Below are positions 61,166 to 64,000 of a DNA stretch of 64,000 bases, in pieces. A program made the translations under genes and the position numbers. The notes below the pieces were generated by a model. The model was given only the letters and a program-made list of their open reading frames with translations, ran no database searches and had not been told where the DNA came from. The DNA comes from Toxotes chatareus (taxonomy: Eukaryota; Chordata; Actinopteri; Toxotidae). The stretch's first letter is position 1, and every line of letters starts with the position of its first letter. Location: assembly GCA_016801885.1 (NCBI GenBank), contig CM028897.1:2363001-2427000 (forward strand). Direction: 5' to 3'.

Positions 61166-61529
61166 ACTTGTCTTGCTCTACTATAACACTTACAGCATAA
61201 AAGAAAAAAGTCAGTTTTTGTCCAGAGAGAAAAACGTGTGTCCGTCTTTAATTTTCATTTGTGTTGTTTGTCCCAGAACGATCCACAGATCTCCTCAGGG
61301 TGCGACGAGAGCTGCCTGACTTCACCTCTGCTGTTTTATAACACTAATTAATGTGTGTGCTCGAGCAGAAGGCAAACCTTCTGGTAAGATTTCACTCGTC
61401 ACGACAGACAGATCAAACCAGGGGCCACTTTAGGATTTTTATGAGAAGTTTCGTTGTTTTGTTCTATTTCTGTTCTTTTGTAGGTCTTTAACACAGGCAG
61501 TTACACCAATTGGACTGAGCCAAGATGGG

Positions 61530-61562
61530 GTGTGTGTGTGTGTGTGTGCGCGCACATGTGCG
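61530..61562. repeat. GT/GC microsatellite
   Basis: About nine GT units running into GCGCGCACATGTGCGTG. Confidence 0.85.
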
Positions 61563-62289
61563 TGGAAGTGTGTATTTATTCCTCTTCTTGAAGATCCACA
61601 CTTGGACTAGTTACGTCACAAATACAGTTTATTATTTGAACATAATAATTATATTAGAGTCTAAATTAGCTTTATTAATTTGTTGTATAGAGTATAATAT
61701 CTTTATATAAGGCCACTGCTTTTCTTTCTACTGTTTTTGTACTACTTTTCTATTACTGTCAGTCATCACATAACCATAAGATAATTTATTTTCATCGAGA
61801 TGCATGCACAGTTGATGTTTGCTGCAAAGCACTTTATAGTATAATTTTCAGTTGTTTATTTATGTCTGTTTGTAGACTTTGTTCTTCCCTTTCTAATGCA
61901 GTTATTTAAATTTAACATAAAGCTGCAACTAAGCAACATTTATATATAAAAGAAAAGGAATTTTTGTCTAAATCACAAAGTAGGGCTGGAAAAGAGAATA
62001 TCCCATCCACACAAACTGAGACCACAAACTGTACATTCACCTTTTTATTTCTGGTGTCAGGTTTAGATGCTTCTCTGCAGACAGGATGTGGAAACTTAAA
62101 ACTGACAGACAGAACAAACTGTCTCATAAACAGCAGCGAGAGTTCAGCACAGCAAAAGATGCAAGTGTCAGCGTTCCGTGTTATGAGCTGGTTAAATTCT
62201 TCTGTAATGTCATGTTACAGGGATTTCAGAAAATGTAAAGTTTAAAAGGTCAGTTCAACCAAATCACAAACAAATCACTCACCCAAACA

Positions 62290-62570
62290 GGCTAATTCAG
62301 ATAGTTCTGAAGAAAAGGATTTTGAAGATGGATTATTTGAGTAGTTTTTTTTTTTTTCTTTTTTTGAGTAAGAATGCCCAACAAAAATACTGATCCCAGA
62401 CTCTCAAATGTGAGGATTTGCTCATTTTTCTGTTTCATAACATTGCAAATTTCATATTCAATTTGACAAACAATTATATATGTCACTTTAAACTGAGAAA
62501 ATAATCTACACATGAATCAATCAATTAATGGAAATGAATGTTGTTGGTTTTATTTGCAGAGGTTTTCCCT
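62290..62570. mobile_element. hAT/MITE-like repeat, copy D
   Basis: The core reads TCTCAAATGTGAGGATTTGC, then TCATTTTTCTGTTTCATAAC. The right edge is GAAAATAATCTACACATGAA, then TCAATCAATTAATGG. It shares the core with copies A and B. A T tract interrupts its left part. Confidence 0.6.
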
Positions 62571-64000
62571 CCAAGCACAATTGGAAAAATAGTTTTTTTC
62601 AGGTTTTCAGTTCCCATAATTTGGGAGACATAAACAGAAATTATAATGTTGCTAAATTAGCACCCTTGAAAGTTTGCCGAATTAGCTGTTAGCAGTTCCT
62701 GTTTGCAGTGTACCTATGGACGTACACACAACTGTCACTGAATCACTCTGACAATGAAGAAAATGTAAAAATTTCATGACTTCCAGGGAAGTTCTGCCGT
62801 TATAAGAAGCGTCTTTGTTTCTTTGATTTCTAAGGGAATTTATGGGCTTTTATATGCGACTGACTTCAGAGCTAATGGTGTCCTCGGGAAGTGTAAGTCA
62901 GGTTGAATCAAAAAATATGTGTATTATATATGTGTGTTTAGATGTGAGTGAGTTATTGCGATTTTTGGCGCAAACTGCAGAAATTGGGCGCTAAGGTTTT
63001 TAAAATACCTTAATGGTTTGAAAATTGAAAAGTCTGTGGATGATCCTCAGCAAATAAAACTAAGAGTAACTGCATAATTTGATGGCAGAAGTGGAGTAAG
63101 TTGGAAAATGTGTTTTTGTGATTTGCATGAATTGGCCCTTTAATTTATTTGTTACCTCTCATCGCCATGTGCAGCTGGAGTCACCTAGTGTAGCTTTAAC
63201 TGTCCGTCTTTGTATAATCTCTTGTATTTCAGTTTTCATGAATCATTACTGGACTGACATGACGGATGACAAACAGGCACTAAATGTTTAAAAAGAGAGA
63301 TTTTAAGGAAATTGTAAGAGTTTGGTTTCATGTCTGCACTTTCTATTATTTGAGGAATAAAAAGATAATTGTTATTTAATAAAAGTCAATAAAAGTGAAC
63401 CGTCTCTCTCTTGAAGTGGAAAAAAAGATTTAGAAATCCGAACATTTCCAGTGAACCTTCCTTTGTGTTTGCTTTGCAGAGCTCTGTAAAAGCTTTATGA
63501 ATGTTGTTTGTGCAAAAATTGTTTTCCACAATCGTTACTGCTCCTACACAGGAACAAAATGTTTTTTGCTCCAAGGTAGATAGTGTGTCTGAGTTTTGGC
63601 AAATCACCAAACATCTGAGGGGATTTATTCTCACTTTCACATCTTTCTGTTCCTAAACAAGTGGAAATATCTGCCAGATTTGTGTGATAGCAATATTTGT
63701 TTCCAGTGGACGTTTTTCAAGAAACAACAACAAAATCGGACAACTCGCGCCGCTTCTCTTTTTATTTCAAGGTTACAAGATGCAGCACTGGTTCAGATTC
63801 CTCCTCACTGATGCAGTCTGTTTTTGGTGTTATCAGCTTATAAACGAGATTTTGTATGTCAGAAAATATGTTGTAAGACATGAAAGAGTGATCTGAAACA
63901 TTTTACTGGACTCCACATTTATCCATTCAGTCTTAATGGCACTGAAATAAATATGCTTCCTTTGCTTTCAGGTGTAGAGATGAACACCAAAAAACTGGAG

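Larger units (their letters stand above)
59913..64000. other. RAI1-like 3' region to window end
   Basis: About 4 kb holding the unresolved last exon(s) and 3'UTR of the RAI1-like gene, hAT/MITE-like copies C and D and a GT microsatellite. AATAAA strings at about 63355-63392 could serve poly(A) addition. At the right edge a good acceptor (TTTGCTTTCAG, ending 63971) is followed by GTGTAGAGATGAACACC. This could be the start of another exon, coding MNTKKLE, or, read in phase from the ePHD exon, an immediate stop (HKV*). The window ends too soon to choose. Confidence 0.4.

Noticed and set aside
1..64000. Search for CRISPR arrays, prophage, operons, insertion sequences and other bacterial-type systems
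   Set aside because: The window is intron-containing vertebrate DNA. No regularly spaced direct repeats or bacterial gene clusters were seen.
1..64000. tRNA, rRNA, snoRNA or miRNA genes
   Set aside because: No tRNA B-box with a foldable cloverleaf, no C/D or H/ACA box pair and no convincing long hairpin were recognised by eye. A covariance-model search could still find one, especially in u2af2 introns.

Overview
This is vertebrate nuclear DNA and almost certainly from a teleost fish, probably a percomorph. The genes are multi-exon with GT-AG introns, most introns are compact, the sequence is AT-rich with microsatellites and many short degenerate interspersed repeats, and the gene order is a scrambled form of the human 17p13.1/17p11.2 neighbourhood. 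No bacterial, viral or CRISPR-type features were seen. Gene models were built by hand from splice sites and reading frame. Every model closes in frame except the last exon of the final gene.

Layout, left to right. 1-2313 holds the last three coding exons of gas7 (+). 7690-8739 is rcvrn, recoverin (-, 3 exons, 203 aa), with OTX/CRX-type motifs upstream. 12438-17082 is a claudin-like GSG1L-family gene, probably gsg1l2 (+, 5 exons, 306 aa). 20174-21203 is natd1-like, a mini GNAT acetyltransferase (-, 3 exons, 129 aa). 22146-23958 is dhrs7c (-, 6 exons, 313 aa). 27471-36488 is u2af2, the large U2AF subunit (+, 11 exons, 466 aa). 38913-54814 is mprip, a Rho/myosin-phosphatase scaffold (+, 21 exons, about 1687 aa, including one 2.4-kb coiled-coil exon). 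57024-59912 and beyond is a short RAI1/TCF20-family nuclear protein with an extended PHD finger (+).

The genes do not form one pathway. gas7, rcvrn, gsg1l2 and dhrs7c are a conserved synteny block. In human, as I recall it, GLP2R lies between GSG1L2 and RCVRN, and no exon of it is visible here. mprip and the RAI1-like gene match the 17p11.2 neighbourhood, as does natd1. u2af2 is a general splicing factor embedded between them.

The points most worth a second look are: a short motif (T-rich stretch, then GAAG/GTAG, then CCGGAYGTT-like) that recurs near the putative promoters of the three broadly acting genes u2af2, mprip (twice, inside a tandem duplication) and the RAI1-like gene; a candidate stop-containing cassette exon with a GC donor in u2af2 intron 7; tandem SUMO-interaction-like motifs in the RAI1-like protein; several CTCF-type motifs; LINE 3' tails and a reverse-transcriptase fragment; and a family of hAT/MITE-like repeats present in at least four copies.
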